Source of the DNA: Albidovulum sp.
GTDB taxonomy: Bacteria; Pseudomonadota; Alphaproteobacteria; Rhodobacterales; Rhodobacteraceae
Assembly: GCA_030837825.1 (NCBI GenBank)
Contig: JAUQYB010000082.1
Coordinates: 115,561 to 179,560 of the forward strand
Direction of reading: 5' to 3'
DNA: 64,000 nucleotides
This document shows positions 1 through 7,647 of the stretch, one piece after another. The notes under the pieces were generated by a model. It saw only the letters and a list, made by a program, of their open reading frames with translations. It searched no databases and was not told the DNA's origin. The stretch's first letter is position 1. Every line of letters starts with the position of its first letter. Both the position numbers and the translations under genes were made by a program.

Positions 1-1
1 G

Positions 2-1294
2 CCGGCCGAAAGCGCCTGGCTGGCCGCCTGCGGCTTCACCGGCAAGCTCGGCCAGCTCTGCCTTCTGCCCGGGCCCGACGGCGCGCCGTCCGGCGCCGCC
101 CTCGGCCTCGGCACGCCCGTGGCCCGCAGGCGCGGCCGGTTCCATGTGGCGGGTGTGGTGGCGGACCTGCCCGACGGCGCCTGGCGGCTCGAGGGCGCGC
201 TATCGCCCGAGAATGCAGCCGAGGCGGCACTCGGCTGGCTTCTCGCGACCTACCGTTTCGGCCGCTACCGCAACGCCGAAGTGCCGAAGGCGCGGCTCTG
301 CCTGCCCACCGGCGTCGATGGCGCGCGCATTCTTGCGATGGCCGAGTCCGAGGCGCTGACCCGCGACCTGATCAATACCCCCGCCTCCGACCTTGGCCCG
401 GCAGAACTGGAAGACGCCTTCATGGCGCTGGCCACGGCCTACGGCGCCACGGCGACCGCGATCCGCGGCGACGACCTTCTGGCCGGGGGTTTTCCGATGA
501 TCCACGCCGTCGGCCGCGCCTCGGTGCGCGCGCCTCGACTTCTGGAGATGCGCTGGGGCGATGCCGGGCCGACCCTGACGCTTGTCGGCAAGGGGGTCTG
601 CTTCGACACCGGCGGGCTCGACCTCAAGGCAGCGGCGTCGATGGGGCTGATGAAGAAGGACATGGGCGGCGCCGCGACCGTGATGGGGCTTGCCCGGACG
701 ATCATGGCGCTCGGCCTGAAGCTCAGGCTCCGCGTGCTGGTCCCGGCGGTGGAGAACGCCGTGTCGGGCAACGCGATGCGGCCGCAGGACATCCTGAAGA
801 GCCGCAAGGGCCTGACGGTGGAGATCAACAACACCGATGCCGAGGGCCGTCTGATCCTTGCCGACGCGCTGGCGCTCGCCGACGAGGAGCGGCCCGACCT
901 GCTCGTCTCGATGGCGACGCTGACAGGGTCGGCGCGGGTGGCGCTGGGACCGGACATCGTGCCCTTCTACTGCGACGATGACGCGGTTGCGGGCGCGATT
1001 GCCGCCGGGGGCGCGGCGCTGGCCGACCCGGTCTGGCGGATGCCCTTCTGGAACCCCTACGAGGCGATGATCGAACCCGGCATCGCCGATCTCGACAATG
1101 CGCCCTCGGGCGGCATGGCGGGGTCGATCACGGCCGCGCTGTTCCTGCGCCGCTTCGTCACCGAAACCCCGCGCTACGCACATTTCGACATCTACGGCTG
1201 GCAACCCGCGGCCGCCCCGGCCCGCCCGAAGGGTGGCGTCGGCCAGGGCGCGCGGGCGATCCTCGCTTCCCTTCCCGGGACGCTCGGCCTGTGA
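2..1294 (+). CDS. M17 leucyl aminopeptidase family protein (5' end outside window)
   Basis: A cytosolic metallo-exopeptidase that removes N-terminal residues from peptides. The reading frame is open to the left edge, so the true start lies outside the window; about 430 residues are visible. The M17 metal-binding signatures are present: GKGVCFDTGGLDLK near bases 590-630 and NNTDAEGRL near 826-850, followed by the usual C-terminal catalytic domain. The stop overlaps the GTG start of the NlpC/P60 gene (GTGA), so the two are translationally coupled. Pairing with a peptidoglycan-type hydrolase suggests, as inference, turnover of wall-derived peptides rather than general proteolysis. Confidence 0.93.
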   Translation, partial: PAESAWLAACGFTGKLGQLCLLPGPDGAPSGAALGLGTPVARRRGRFHVAGVVADLPDGAWRLEGALSPENAAEAALGWLLATYRFGRYRNAEVPKARLCLPTGVDGARILAMAESEALTRDLINTPASDLGPAELEDAFMALATAYGATATAIRGDDLLAGGFPMIHAVGRASVRAPRLLEMRWGDAGPTLTLVGKGVCFDTGGLDLKAAASMGLMKKDMGGAATVMGLARTIMALGLKLRLRVLVPAVENAVSGNAMRPQDILKSRKGLTVEINNTDAEGRLILADALALADEERPDLLVSMATLTGSARVALGPDIVPFYCDDDAVAGAIAAGGAALADPVWRMPFWNPYEAMIEPGIADLDNAPSGGMAGSITAALFLRRFVTETPRYAHFDIYGWQPAAAPARPKGGVGQGARAILASLPGTLGL

Positions 1295-2118
1295 CCGACC
1301 GGCGCCTCACCCCCGCCAACGGTCGCGTCGCCCATGTCTCGCTGAAGGGCAGGGTGACGGCCGAGCGCTACGTGACCGGTGAGCCGGCACGGATCGTCGC
1401 GGCGCTGGCCGACCTCCTTGCCCGACCGGGTGGCCCGCGCGACCGGCAGCTGCTGATGGGCGAGCGGGTGACGGTGCTCGACCGGCATGAAGGCTTCGCC
1501 TTCGTGCAGGCGGAAAAGGACGGCTACTGCGGCTACCTGCCGGAGGCCGCGCTGGGCGAGGACCGCAGAGCGACGCACTGGGTGGCCGCGCCGGCGACGC
1601 ATCTCTACCGCGCGCCAAGCCTCAAGACGCCCGAGGTCGCCTGCCTCACGATGGGTGCGCGGCTGACCATCGTCGCCGAACATCCCCGGTTCATGGAAAC
1701 CGCCGACGGGCTCTTCGTGCCCCGGCCGCACCTGCGCGCCCTCGGCGACTGGTCCACGGACCCGGCGGAGGTGGCCGAAGGCTTCCTCGGCACGCCCTAT
1801 CTCTGGGGCGGCAACTCGCGCTCGGGGATCGACTGCTCGGGCCTCGTGCAGGCGGCGCTGCTTGCCTGCGGCATTCCCTGCCCCGGCGACAGCGACATGC
1901 AGGAGCGAAGCGCGGGCGCGGCGCTGCCTGCCGGCACCCCTGTTCGCCGCGGCGATCTTCTGTTCTGGAAGGGCCATGTGGCGATGGCCGTGTCGCCGGA
2001 CCGGCTGATCCATGCCAACGGCTTCCAGATGGCGGTGGGCCACGAAGGGACCGCCGAGGCAATCGCGCGGATCGAGGCGCAGGGCGAGGGGTCGGTGACG
2101 GCCCACCGGCGGCCCTGA
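1291..2118 (+). CDS. NlpC/P60 family cysteine peptidase
   Basis: A C40-type hydrolase of 275 residues, a family that usually cuts the gamma-D-Glu-diamino-acid bond in peptidoglycan stem peptides. The catalytic Cys is about C182 in GIDCSGLV, the His about H229 in KGHVAMAV, and a further polar residue lies near H241 (HANGF). The first ~130 residues look like SH3-type wall-binding modules. No signal peptide is visible, which favours a cytosolic recycling role, though this is not proven. The GTG start overlaps the stop of the upstream aminopeptidase by 4 bp, which fixes the start. Confidence 0.9.
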   Translation: MTDRRLTPANGRVAHVSLKGRVTAERYVTGEPARIVAALADLLARPGGPRDRQLLMGERVTVLDRHEGFAFVQAEKDGYCGYLPEAALGEDRRATHWVAAPATHLYRAPSLKTPEVACLTMGARLTIVAEHPRFMETADGLFVPRPHLRALGDWSTDPAEVAEGFLGTPYLWGGNSRSGIDCSGLVQAALLACGIPCPGDSDMQERSAGAALPAGTPVRRGDLLFWKGHVAMAVSPDRLIHANGFQMAVGHEGTAEAIARIEAQGEGSVTAHRRP

Positions 2119-2160
2119 GGCCAGCCCGGCACCGCCGGTCCCCTGAGGCCGGTCACGGGG

Positions 2161-2508
2161 TCAGTCGACGGGCCGGATCAACCTGCGGTCGAGAACACGC
2201 AACACGGCTGCAAGGTCGTGCCCGCGCTTCAGGATCTGCCCGTCCATCCCGAAAAGCGCATACATCCCCTGCCGGTTCCTCAGGCGGGGATGCTTTTCGA
2301 TCCGGTAGAGCGGATGTTCGGCTGACCGGCGAAAGACCGAGAACACCGCCCGGTCGCGCAGGAACGATACCGCGTAGTCGCGCCACTCGCCCGCGGCGAC
2401 CATCCGCCCGTAAAGCCCGAGGATGCGGCCAAGCTCCTGGCGGTCGAAGGCGACCTGCTCGGACGCATGGGGCGCGGGATGGAAGGGGATCGGTGGCTGG
2501 ACCGTCAT
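2161..2508 (-). CDS. DUF2794 family protein
   Basis: A 115-residue protein of unknown function that matches DUF2794, a small family common in alphaproteobacteria. Family-typical segments are visible, such as AVFSVFRRSAEHPLYRIEK and RNRQGMYALFGMDG. No signal peptide, membrane segment or metal motif is seen. The frame stays open upstream to 2673, but the extra ~55 residues are Arg/Ala-rich and unlike the family, so the ATG at 2508 is preferred. It converges on the NlpC/P60 gene with about 42 bp between the stops. Confidence 0.82.
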   Translation of the reverse strand: MTVQPPIPFHPAPHASEQVAFDRQELGRILGLYGRMVAAGEWRDYAVSFLRDRAVFSVFRRSAEHPLYRIEKHPRLRNRQGMYALFGMDGQILKRGHDLAAVLRVLDRRLIRPVD

Positions 2509-2872
2509 GACAAGGATGTTAGCGCCGTCACGGCGCAAATCAAGACCGCCCGCTTTCGGCCATGAAATGACCCCGGTGCGGGCACCGTCCCTCCCCGCCG
2601 CCGCCGCGATCCGGCGCGAGAGCTTTGCCATAGCGACAACGCTAGGTCCGGTGGCGCGGTCAACAGCCCCCACCCTGCCGCGCCACCGGAACCCCTCGGT
2701 CGCTCACCTGCCCCGCGTCGCGCGGGGCATTCTTTTTTTTCGACGGCCGCAGGCCCATTGAGGGTCATCCCCACCGGCAACCGGCCGCGCACGGACCTTC
2801 TTCAGCAGCGCGCCCCGATCAATGGCCGGCCGGCGGAATGCCCGACGCAGTGGCAGGCCGGCCCGCCGCCTT
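2509..2872. other. 364-bp gene-free stretch with hairpin and orphan terminator
   Basis: No convincing protein gene lies here. The stretch holds a 12-bp perfect inverted repeat (2648-2659 / 2678-2689) and, 19 bases further on, a textbook intrinsic terminator oriented to the + strand (2709-2740). On the minus strand a TTGACC element (complement of 2658-2663) could belong to the DUF2794 promoter. See the separate terminator entry and the finding on a possible small RNA. Confidence 0.6.
2709..2740 (+). terminator. intrinsic terminator without an assigned gene
   Basis: A perfect 9-bp stem (TGCCCCGCG / CGCGGGGCA) with a TCG loop is followed by TTC and an eight-T run. The T-run is only on the + strand. 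The nearest + strand gene stops at 2118, and both flanking genes are on the minus strand, so the transcript it ends is unknown. It may be a small RNA that starts near 2640. Confidence 0.8.
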
Positions 2873-3187
2873 TCAACCGCAGTGGAAGCGGATGATACGA
2901 CCACTCGCGTCCGTCTCGAGGTTGAGCCGCGACGCGCTGTAGTCCATCGTTACCGCCTGGCCCGGCGCGATGACGCGGACAGCGAAGGGGAAGCGTTCCA
3001 GCCCCAGATCCTCCGGCCGCCGGCCCAGGATGAGCGACGGGTCGAAGTCGGTGCGATCGCAGCTTGGCCCTGGCACGACCCCTCCCGGACCGGAAGGCTC
3101 TGTCGGAGACGGTCCCGGCGGCACCGTGCCGATCGCCGCCACACAGGCGCCCAGCGCCAGCGGCAAGGCCAGACTCCCGTATCTCAT
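2873..3187 (-). CDS. I78-family peptidase inhibitor-like lipoprotein
   Basis: A 104-residue predicted lipoprotein. A short signal sequence ends in a lipobox (LALGAC), so Cys18 or thereabouts should be lipidated. The mature part resembles the I78 protease inhibitor family: LILGRRPEDLGL, a VIAPGQAVTMDYSASRLN segment and the family's C-terminal pattern ASGRIIRFHCG. It presumably protects the periplasm from proteases; the target is unknown. The frame opens nine codons earlier, but the ATG at 3187 puts the signal peptide at the N-terminus. It lies downstream of pepT on the same strand, 76 bp away. Confidence 0.85.
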   Translation of the reverse strand: MRYGSLALPLALGACVAAIGTVPPGPSPTEPSGPGGVVPGPSCDRTDFDPSLILGRRPEDLGLERFPFAVRVIAPGQAVTMDYSASRLNLETDASGRIIRFHCG

Positions 3188-3263
3188 GGCGTGTCCTCCC
3201 GGATGCGCCGGCACCGCGCCGGCATCTCAGGATACGCCGCCCCACCGCGCCGCGAAAGCGCAC

Positions 3264-4505
3264 TCAGCCCAGCGCCGCGCGTTCGACGAGCCGCAGGCAG
3301 AGCTTCGCCGACAGCGCCATGTCCTGCACGCTGACCCATTCGAGCGGCCCGTGGATCTCCTGCATCCCGGTGAAGATGTTCGGACAGGGCACGCCCATCT
3401 CGGTCAGGCGCGAACCGTCGGTCCCGCCCCGGATCGGCACCGACACCGGCTCGATCCCGAGGTCGCGGCAGGCGGCGCGGGCCAGCTCCACCGGCGTCAT
3501 GTCCTTTTCCAGCCAGTAGCGCATGTTGCGGTATTGCGGCCTGATCTCGCAGGTGATCCCGGCGCGCGGCTCTGTCGCCTGCACCGTCTCGCAGACATGG
3601 CGCAACAGCGCGCCCTTTGCGGCGAGACCGTCCAGTTCGAAGTCGCGGAGGATGAATTTCAGCACCGCCTCGGCGGATCCACCCTTGCACTCGTAGACGT
3701 GGATGAACCCCTCGCGCCCCTCGGTCGTCTCGGGTGTCATCGTCACATGCGGAAGCGTCTGGATGATCTTCGCGGCCAGATGCAGCGCGTTGACCATCTT
3801 GTCCTTGGCCGTGCCGGGATGGATCGACACGCCCTTCACCGTCACCACCGCGCCATCGGCCGAGAAGCTTTCGTATTCGATCTCGCCCACGGTGCTGCCG
3901 TCGAACGTATAGGCGAAATCCGCGGCGAGATCGCCGGGCAGGCCGAGAGCGACGCCGCGCCCGACCTCTTCATCGGGGGTGAAGGCCAGCCGGATGCGGC
4001 CGTGGCGGATGCCGGGGTTGGCCAGAAGGTGCCGCGCCGCCGTCATGATCACGGCCACCCCCGCCTTGTCGTCGGCACCCAGAAGCGTTGTGCCGCTTGC
4101 GGTGACGATGTCATGCCCCGCCTTGTTGGCAAGCTCGGGCGAATGCTGCGGCGAAAGCGCAAGACCCGGCGCATCGGCGAAGCTGATCGTGCCGCCGTTG
4201 TAGTTGCGATGGACGACCGGTTTCACGCCCGTCGCGTTGAACTGCGGCGCGGTATCGACATGGGCCAGAAGCCCGATCACCGGCGCATCCTCCGCCGTCG
4301 CCGGAATCGTCGCCAGAACCGCGCCGTAGTCGGTCAGGCGCACGTCCGCCGCACCCATCCCGTCCAGTTCGGCGACCAGAAGCTGCTGTATCTCCAACTG
4401 GACCGCGGTGCTGGGGGAAGAGGGCGAGTCCTCGTCGCTCTGGGTGTCGATGGCGGCGTAGCGCACCAGACGTTCTTCCAGCTCGCGGTCGAATTCGGTT
4501 CTCAT
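3264..4505 (-). CDS. pepT: peptidase T (tripeptide aminopeptidase)
   Basis: A cytosolic M20B zinc aminopeptidase that releases the N-terminal residue of tripeptides. It has 413 residues, the usual PepT length. Visible metal and catalytic motifs are LLAHVDTAP (H82, D84), LLGADDKAGV (D145 region) and FTPDEEVGRG (E179/E180). The C-terminal metal His lies in the IRGGTDGSRLTEMG region that is typical of the family. The gene is monocistronic or heads a unit with the inhibitor lipoprotein behind it. Confidence 0.96.
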   Translation of the reverse strand: MRTEFDRELEERLVRYAAIDTQSDEDSPSSPSTAVQLEIQQLLVAELDGMGAADVRLTDYGAVLATIPATAEDAPVIGLLAHVDTAPQFNATGVKPVVHRNYNGGTISFADAPGLALSPQHSPELANKAGHDIVTASGTTLLGADDKAGVAVIMTAARHLLANPGIRHGRIRLAFTPDEEVGRGVALGLPGDLAADFAYTFDGSTVGEIEYESFSADGAVVTVKGVSIHPGTAKDKMVNALHLAAKIIQTLPHVTMTPETTEGREGFIHVYECKGGSAEAVLKFILRDFELDGLAAKGALLRHVCETVQATEPRAGITCEIRPQYRNMRYWLEKDMTPVELARAACRDLGIEPVSVPIRGGTDGSRLTEMGVPCPNIFTGMQEIHGPLEWVSVQDMALSAKLCLRLVERAALG

Positions 4506-4553
4506 CGGGCATCTCCTCGGCTGCCCGGATCAGCCCGCGTTCCGGGCCGGGTG

Positions 4554-5207
4554 TCAAGCCGATGGGCGCCCCGATGCCCGCCCCCCCGCGCCGTAGCGCG
4601 CCAGGAACATCTCCACCGCGCCTTTCGCCACACGCTCTTTCTCGGCCTCGGTATAGTGACGCTGGACGCCGAAGCTGACGGCAAGGAAGATGCCGGCCTT
4701 GCAGAGCGCCGCGAACTGGTCGGCGGCCAGAAGAACATCGTCGATCACCAGCTCGCCCCGCGCCACCGCGCCGTTCAGATAGGCGGCGATCCGGTCGCGG
4801 ACAAGCTCGGGGCCGGAGGCGTAGAACTCCCGGCCGAGGTCGGGAAAGCGGTCGGATTCGGCGATGCAGAGCCGGAATACCGCCTGTCCGAGATCGGAAA
4901 GCGTGAAGGCGATGATGCGCCGCGCGGCCTCCGGCAACACGCAGTCGGGAGGCGCGGTCAGCGTCACCAGCACCTCCGCCTCGTCGGCCTGACGGCGGCT
5001 TTCCTGCTTTGCGACCTCGATGAAGAGGACCCGCTTGTCGGGGAAGTAGCTGTAAAGCGTGGCCTTCGACACCCCCGCCGCGGCGGCGATGTCGTCGACG
5101 CTGGCACCCTCGTAGCCGTCGCGCAGAAAGATGGTGCGGGCGCCTTCCAGCACCTGGTCGAACTTGCGTCCGCGCTTGATGGTCACGCTTCCAGCCGTAT
5201 CTGGCAT
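4554..5207 (-). CDS. TetR/AcrR family transcriptional regulator
   Basis: A 217-residue regulator with an N-terminal TetR helix-turn-helix (about residues 10-56; DDIAAAAGVSKATLYSYFPDK) and a C-terminal ligand domain with the AefR/AcrR-type core. The ATG at 5207 has a good ribosome site (GGGGAGAC) just upstream; the longer frame to 5393 is rejected. It lies downstream of the tiny exported-protein gene on the same strand, behind an intrinsic terminator. Three TetR-type palindromes sit 330-410 bp upstream, between that gene and mbfA, and are its likely operators. The ligand is unknown. Confidence 0.92.
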   Translation of the reverse strand: MPDTAGSVTIKRGRKFDQVLEGARTIFLRDGYEGASVDDIAAAAGVSKATLYSYFPDKRVLFIEVAKQESRRQADEAEVLVTLTAPPDCVLPEAARRIIAFTLSDLGQAVFRLCIAESDRFPDLGREFYASGPELVRDRIAAYLNGAVARGELVIDDVLLAADQFAALCKAGIFLAVSFGVQRHYTEAEKERVAKGAVEMFLARYGAGGRASGRPSA

Positions 5208-5265
5208 GTCTCTCCCCGGATGCGGAAATGATAGCCCCGCCGGGAAGCCTGCGGCAAGCGCGGGA

Positions 5266-5292
5266 AAGAAAAAGGGCGGGATAGCCCCGCCC
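5266..5292 (-). terminator. intrinsic terminator between the small exported-protein gene and the TetR gene
   Basis: Read on the minus strand, a 7-bp GC stem (GGGCGGG / CCCGCCC, loop about 5 nt) is followed by TTTTTCTTT. It sits 25 bp after the stop of the 67-residue gene and about 60 bp before the TetR start, so it would end or attenuate readthrough into the regulator. Confidence 0.75.
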
Positions 5293-5316
5293 GAAGTCGT
5301 CCCGGGATGAGCGGGA

Positions 5317-5520
5317 TCATTTGCCGGCGGGCGCGCAGGTGTCCGGCGCGGCGGGCAGGAGCGGCAGCGTGCAGTCGCGCGAGGCATCGGCACCCGAGGT
5401 TGCGGGGGCGGGGGCGGGGAACTCGAGCCGCGGCAGGTCGAAGGAGATGCCGCCCGCCAGCGCCGGAAGCGCGGCTACGCCGAGTGCCAGGGCGGCAAGC
5501 GTGAGGTGGAAGGTTTTCAT
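5317..5520 (-). CDS. small exported protein of unknown function
   Basis: A 67-residue protein with a clear Sec signal peptide (MKTFHLTLAALALGVAALPA, cleavage likely after ALA). The mature part is about 43 residues, Pro/Ala-rich, with two Cys (DCTLPLLPAAPDTCAP) that could form a disulfide. I do not recognise the family. It is divergent from mbfA, and the 165 bp between them carry three TetR-type operators, so it is the most likely direct target of the TetR regulator encoded behind it. A start at 5532 is possible but would put four residues before the signal. Confidence 0.65.
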   Translation of the reverse strand: MKTFHLTLAALALGVAALPALAGGISFDLPRLEFPAPAPATSGADASRDCTLPLLPAAPDTCAPAGK

Positions 5521-5534
5521 GGTCGACTCCAATC

Positions 5535-5550
5535 TGAACTGCTTGGTTCA
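5535..5550. promoter_or_regulatory. TetR-type operator, copy 1
   Basis: TGAACTGCTTGGTTCA: 6-bp arms around a 4-bp spacer, one mismatch between arms. It is 15 bp upstream of the small exported-protein start, so a bound repressor would block its promoter or transcription start. Same layout as copies 2 and 3. Confidence 0.65.
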
Positions 5551-5561
5551 CTTTGGTGATA

Positions 5562-5577
5562 TAAACCGATCGGTTCA
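5562..5577. promoter_or_regulatory. TetR-type operator, copy 2
   Basis: TAAACCGATCGGTTCA: same 6-4-6 layout, one mismatch between arms, core AACCGATCGGTT fully symmetric. Its centre is 27 bp from the centre of copy 1. Confidence 0.7.
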
Positions 5578-5588
5578 CTTATTCAAGT

Positions 5589-5616
5589 CAAACCTGAACC
5601 AAACGGTTCAGGTTTG
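5589..5616. promoter_or_regulatory. TetR-type operator, copy 3 (perfect palindrome)
   Basis: The core TGAACC-AAAC-GGTTCA at 5595-5610 extends to perfect 12-bp arms (5589-5600 and 5605-5616). Its centre is 33 bp from copy 2. It lies just upstream of the likely mbfA -35 element at 5631, so it could affect both divergent promoters. Confidence 0.75.
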
Positions 5617-5630
5617 CCGATCTCGCGCCC

Positions 5631-5658
5631 TTGCTGCCTCCGCCGACCCCCGCTAGTT
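5631..5658 (+). promoter_or_regulatory. candidate mbfA promoter
   Basis: TTGCTG (5631-5636), a 16-bp spacer, then CTAGTT (5653-5658). The -10 overlaps the first bases of the Irr-type box, so a bound Irr would block RNA polymerase. Assignment is by pattern only. Confidence 0.45.
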
Positions 5659-5673
5659 TGGAATCATTCCAGA
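5657..5673. promoter_or_regulatory. Irr-type iron control element (ICE) upstream of mbfA
   Basis: TTTGGAATCATTCCAGA is a 17-bp near-palindrome that matches the alphaproteobacterial ICE/Irr pattern TTTAGAA-N3-TTCTAAA with A-to-G changes. It ends 12 bp before the mbfA ATG. In rhizobia mbfA is a known Irr-repressed gene under low iron, so position and gene identity support the call. Confidence 0.72.
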
Positions 5674-5685
5674 TTGGAGTCTCCG

Positions 5686-6663
5686 ATGATCCCCGGCCTC
5701 GCCAACCGCCGCCGCTTCTCCGACCTCAGCGAGCAGGAAATCCTCGCGCTCGCGATTTCCTCCGAGGAGGACGACGCCCGCATCTACCGCAGTTACGGCG
5801 AGATGCTGCGCAAGGACTACCCGGCCTCGGCCGCCGTCTTCGACACGATGGCCGAGGAGGAGGACCAGCACCGCTGCCGCCTGATCGACCGCCACGTCGC
5901 ACGTTTCGGCCCGGTGATCCCGCTGATACGGCGCGAACACGTGGCGGGCTTCTATGCCCGCCGCCCGGTCTGGCTGGTGCAGAACCTCGGGCTCGAGCGC
6001 ATCCGCGGCGAAGCCGAGGCGATGGAGCACGAGGCCGAAGCCTTCTACAAGCGCGCCGCCCAAAGGACGCAGGATGCCGAGACGCGCAAGCTTCTGGGCG
6101 ATCTCGCCGCGGCCGAGGCGAAGCACGAGGAACGTGCGGGCGAGCTTTCCGCCACCCATCTCGACGACGCCGCAAGGGGCGAGGAGGATCGCGCCGCCCA
6201 CCGCCAGTTCATCCTGACCTGGGTGCAGCCCGGGCTTGCCGGGCTGATGGACGGCTCGGTCTCCACCCTCGCGCCGATCTTCGCCACCGCCTTCGCCACC
6301 CGTGACCCGGCCACGACGCTGACCGTGGGCCTCGCCGCCGCGGTGGGCGCCGGCATCTCGATGGGCTTCACCGAGGCGGCGCACGACGATGGCGTGATCT
6401 CGGGCCGTGGCTCGCCGGTCAAGCGCGGGCTGGCCTCCGGCGTGATGACGACGGTCGGTGGCCTCGGCCACGCCCTGCCTTACCTGATCCACGATTTCCG
6501 CACGGCCACGGCACTGGCCATCGCCATCGTCTTCGTCGAGCTTTGGGCCATCGTCTGGATCCAGAACCGCTTCATGGAAACCCCGTTCCTGCGCGCCACC
6601 TTCCAGGTCGTGCTCGGCGGCGCGCTCGTCTTCACCGCCGGCGCCTTCATCGGCGGGGGCTGA
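5686..6663 (+). CDS. mbfA: MbfA-like membrane-bound ferritin / VIT1-family metal exporter
   Basis: A 325-residue fusion of an N-terminal rubrerythrin/erythrin di-iron domain (about 15-165) and a C-terminal VIT1/CCC1 membrane domain (about 180-325). Di-iron Glu/His ligands are visible in SSEEDDARIY, MAEEEDQHRC, EAMEHEAEAF and AEAKHEERAG. In Agrobacterium and Bradyrhizobium MbfA exports iron across the inner membrane and protects against peroxide. The ATG at 5686 is chosen because GGAG lies 7 bp upstream and the Irr box would otherwise be inside the gene. Control by Irr, and perhaps by the neighbouring TetR protein, is inferred from the upstream sites. Confidence 0.9.
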   Translation: MIPGLANRRRFSDLSEQEILALAISSEEDDARIYRSYGEMLRKDYPASAAVFDTMAEEEDQHRCRLIDRHVARFGPVIPLIRREHVAGFYARRPVWLVQNLGLERIRGEAEAMEHEAEAFYKRAAQRTQDAETRKLLGDLAAAEAKHEERAGELSATHLDDAARGEEDRAAHRQFILTWVQPGLAGLMDGSVSTLAPIFATAFATRDPATTLTVGLAAAVGAGISMGFTEAAHDDGVISGRGSPVKRGLASGVMTTVGGLGHALPYLIHDFRTATALAIAIVFVELWAIVWIQNRFMETPFLRATFQVVLGGALVFTAGAFIGGG

Positions 6664-6702
6664 GGCTGGCGCGGCGCGGCGGCCCATGCTAGGCGCCAGC
6701 CC

Positions 6703-7632
6703 ATGCTCGCGATCTTCCTCAAGACGCTTCCCTTCTTCGCGCTCATCGGCCTCGGCTGGGGTGCGGGGCGGCTGCGCGCCTTCCCCGAGGTCGCGACCGA
6801 ATGGCTGACGCGCTTCGTCTTCTACTTCGCGCTTTCGGCGATGCTGTTCCGCTTCGCGGCGAACCTCTCGGTGGCCGAAATCTTCGACCCGGCCTTCGCG
6901 CTCGCCTATCTCTCGGCCTCTGCCGCGGTCTATGCGCTGGCTTTCGCGGTGGCGCTGGCGCGGCGCGTCTCCATCCCCGAAGCTTCGGTCGAGGCGCAAT
7001 GCGCGGTGATCGGCAATACCGGCTTTCTCGGCGTGCCGATGCTGACCATGCTTCTGGGGCCGGCGGCGGCGGGGCCGGTGCTGATGGTGCTCTCGATCGA
7101 CCTCATTGTCTTCTCGAGCCTCATCACCCTCGTCATCACCGCCGCGCGCGAGGGGCAGCTTTCGCCGCGCATCGTCCGGGTGCTGGCGGTCGGGCTTCTG
7201 AAGAACCCGATGATCGTGGCGATGGTGGCGGGCCTTTGCTGGTCGGCCCTGCGCCTGCCGCTGCCCGGCCCGGCCGAGGAGTTCCTGATGCTCCTCGGCG
7301 CTGCGGCCACGCCCGGCGCGCTCTTCGCCATCGGCGCCTCGCTCGCCTCAAAATCGGCTGAACGCCTCCCGGTCGCGCTCTGGCTCGGCTTCGCCAAGCT
7401 CGTGCTGCACCCCGCCGCCGTGGCCTTCGCCGCCTTCTATCTGTTCGCGGTCGACCGCTTCGCCGCCGGGGTGATGGTCGCCGCCGCCGCCCTGCCGGTC
7501 GCGGGCAACGTCTACATCCTCGCCCGCCACTACGGCGTGGCGCCGCAGCGGGTCTCCGCCTCGATCCTGATCTCCACCGCAACGAGCATCCTCACCATCC
7601 CCGCGGTCATCGCCTGGATCGGCGGGGCCTGA
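6703..7632 (+). CDS. AEC family transporter
   Basis: A 309-residue inner-membrane protein with about ten hydrophobic segments in two halves, as in the auxin efflux carrier / malonate transporter (AEC) family. Family-like segments include VIGNTGFLGVPMLTMLLGP in the first half and a Gly/Ala-rich second repeat with AAALPVAGNVYILARHYG. The substrate cannot be told; bacterial AEC members often carry small organic acids. It begins 39 bp after mbfA; a GCTAGG element near 6690 may be part of its own promoter. Confidence 0.88.
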   Translation: MLAIFLKTLPFFALIGLGWGAGRLRAFPEVATEWLTRFVFYFALSAMLFRFAANLSVAEIFDPAFALAYLSASAAVYALAFAVALARRVSIPEASVEAQCAVIGNTGFLGVPMLTMLLGPAAAGPVLMVLSIDLIVFSSLITLVITAAREGQLSPRIVRVLAVGLLKNPMIVAMVAGLCWSALRLPLPGPAEEFLMLLGAAATPGALFAIGASLASKSAERLPVALWLGFAKLVLHPAAVAFAAFYLFAVDRFAAGVMVAAAALPVAGNVYILARHYGVAPQRVSASILISTATSILTIPAVIAWIGGA

Positions 7633-7647
7633 CGAAAGGAAAGACCC

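Noticed and set aside
2641-2700. possible tRNA in the hairpin region
   Set aside because: No T-loop GTTCRA, no anticodon arm; the stem is a 12-bp hairpin, not an acceptor stem.
2970-5231. 753-codon open frame on the + strand
   Set aside because: Antisense to pepT and the TetR gene; Arg/His/Gly-rich composition typical of GC-rich shadow frames, no family features.
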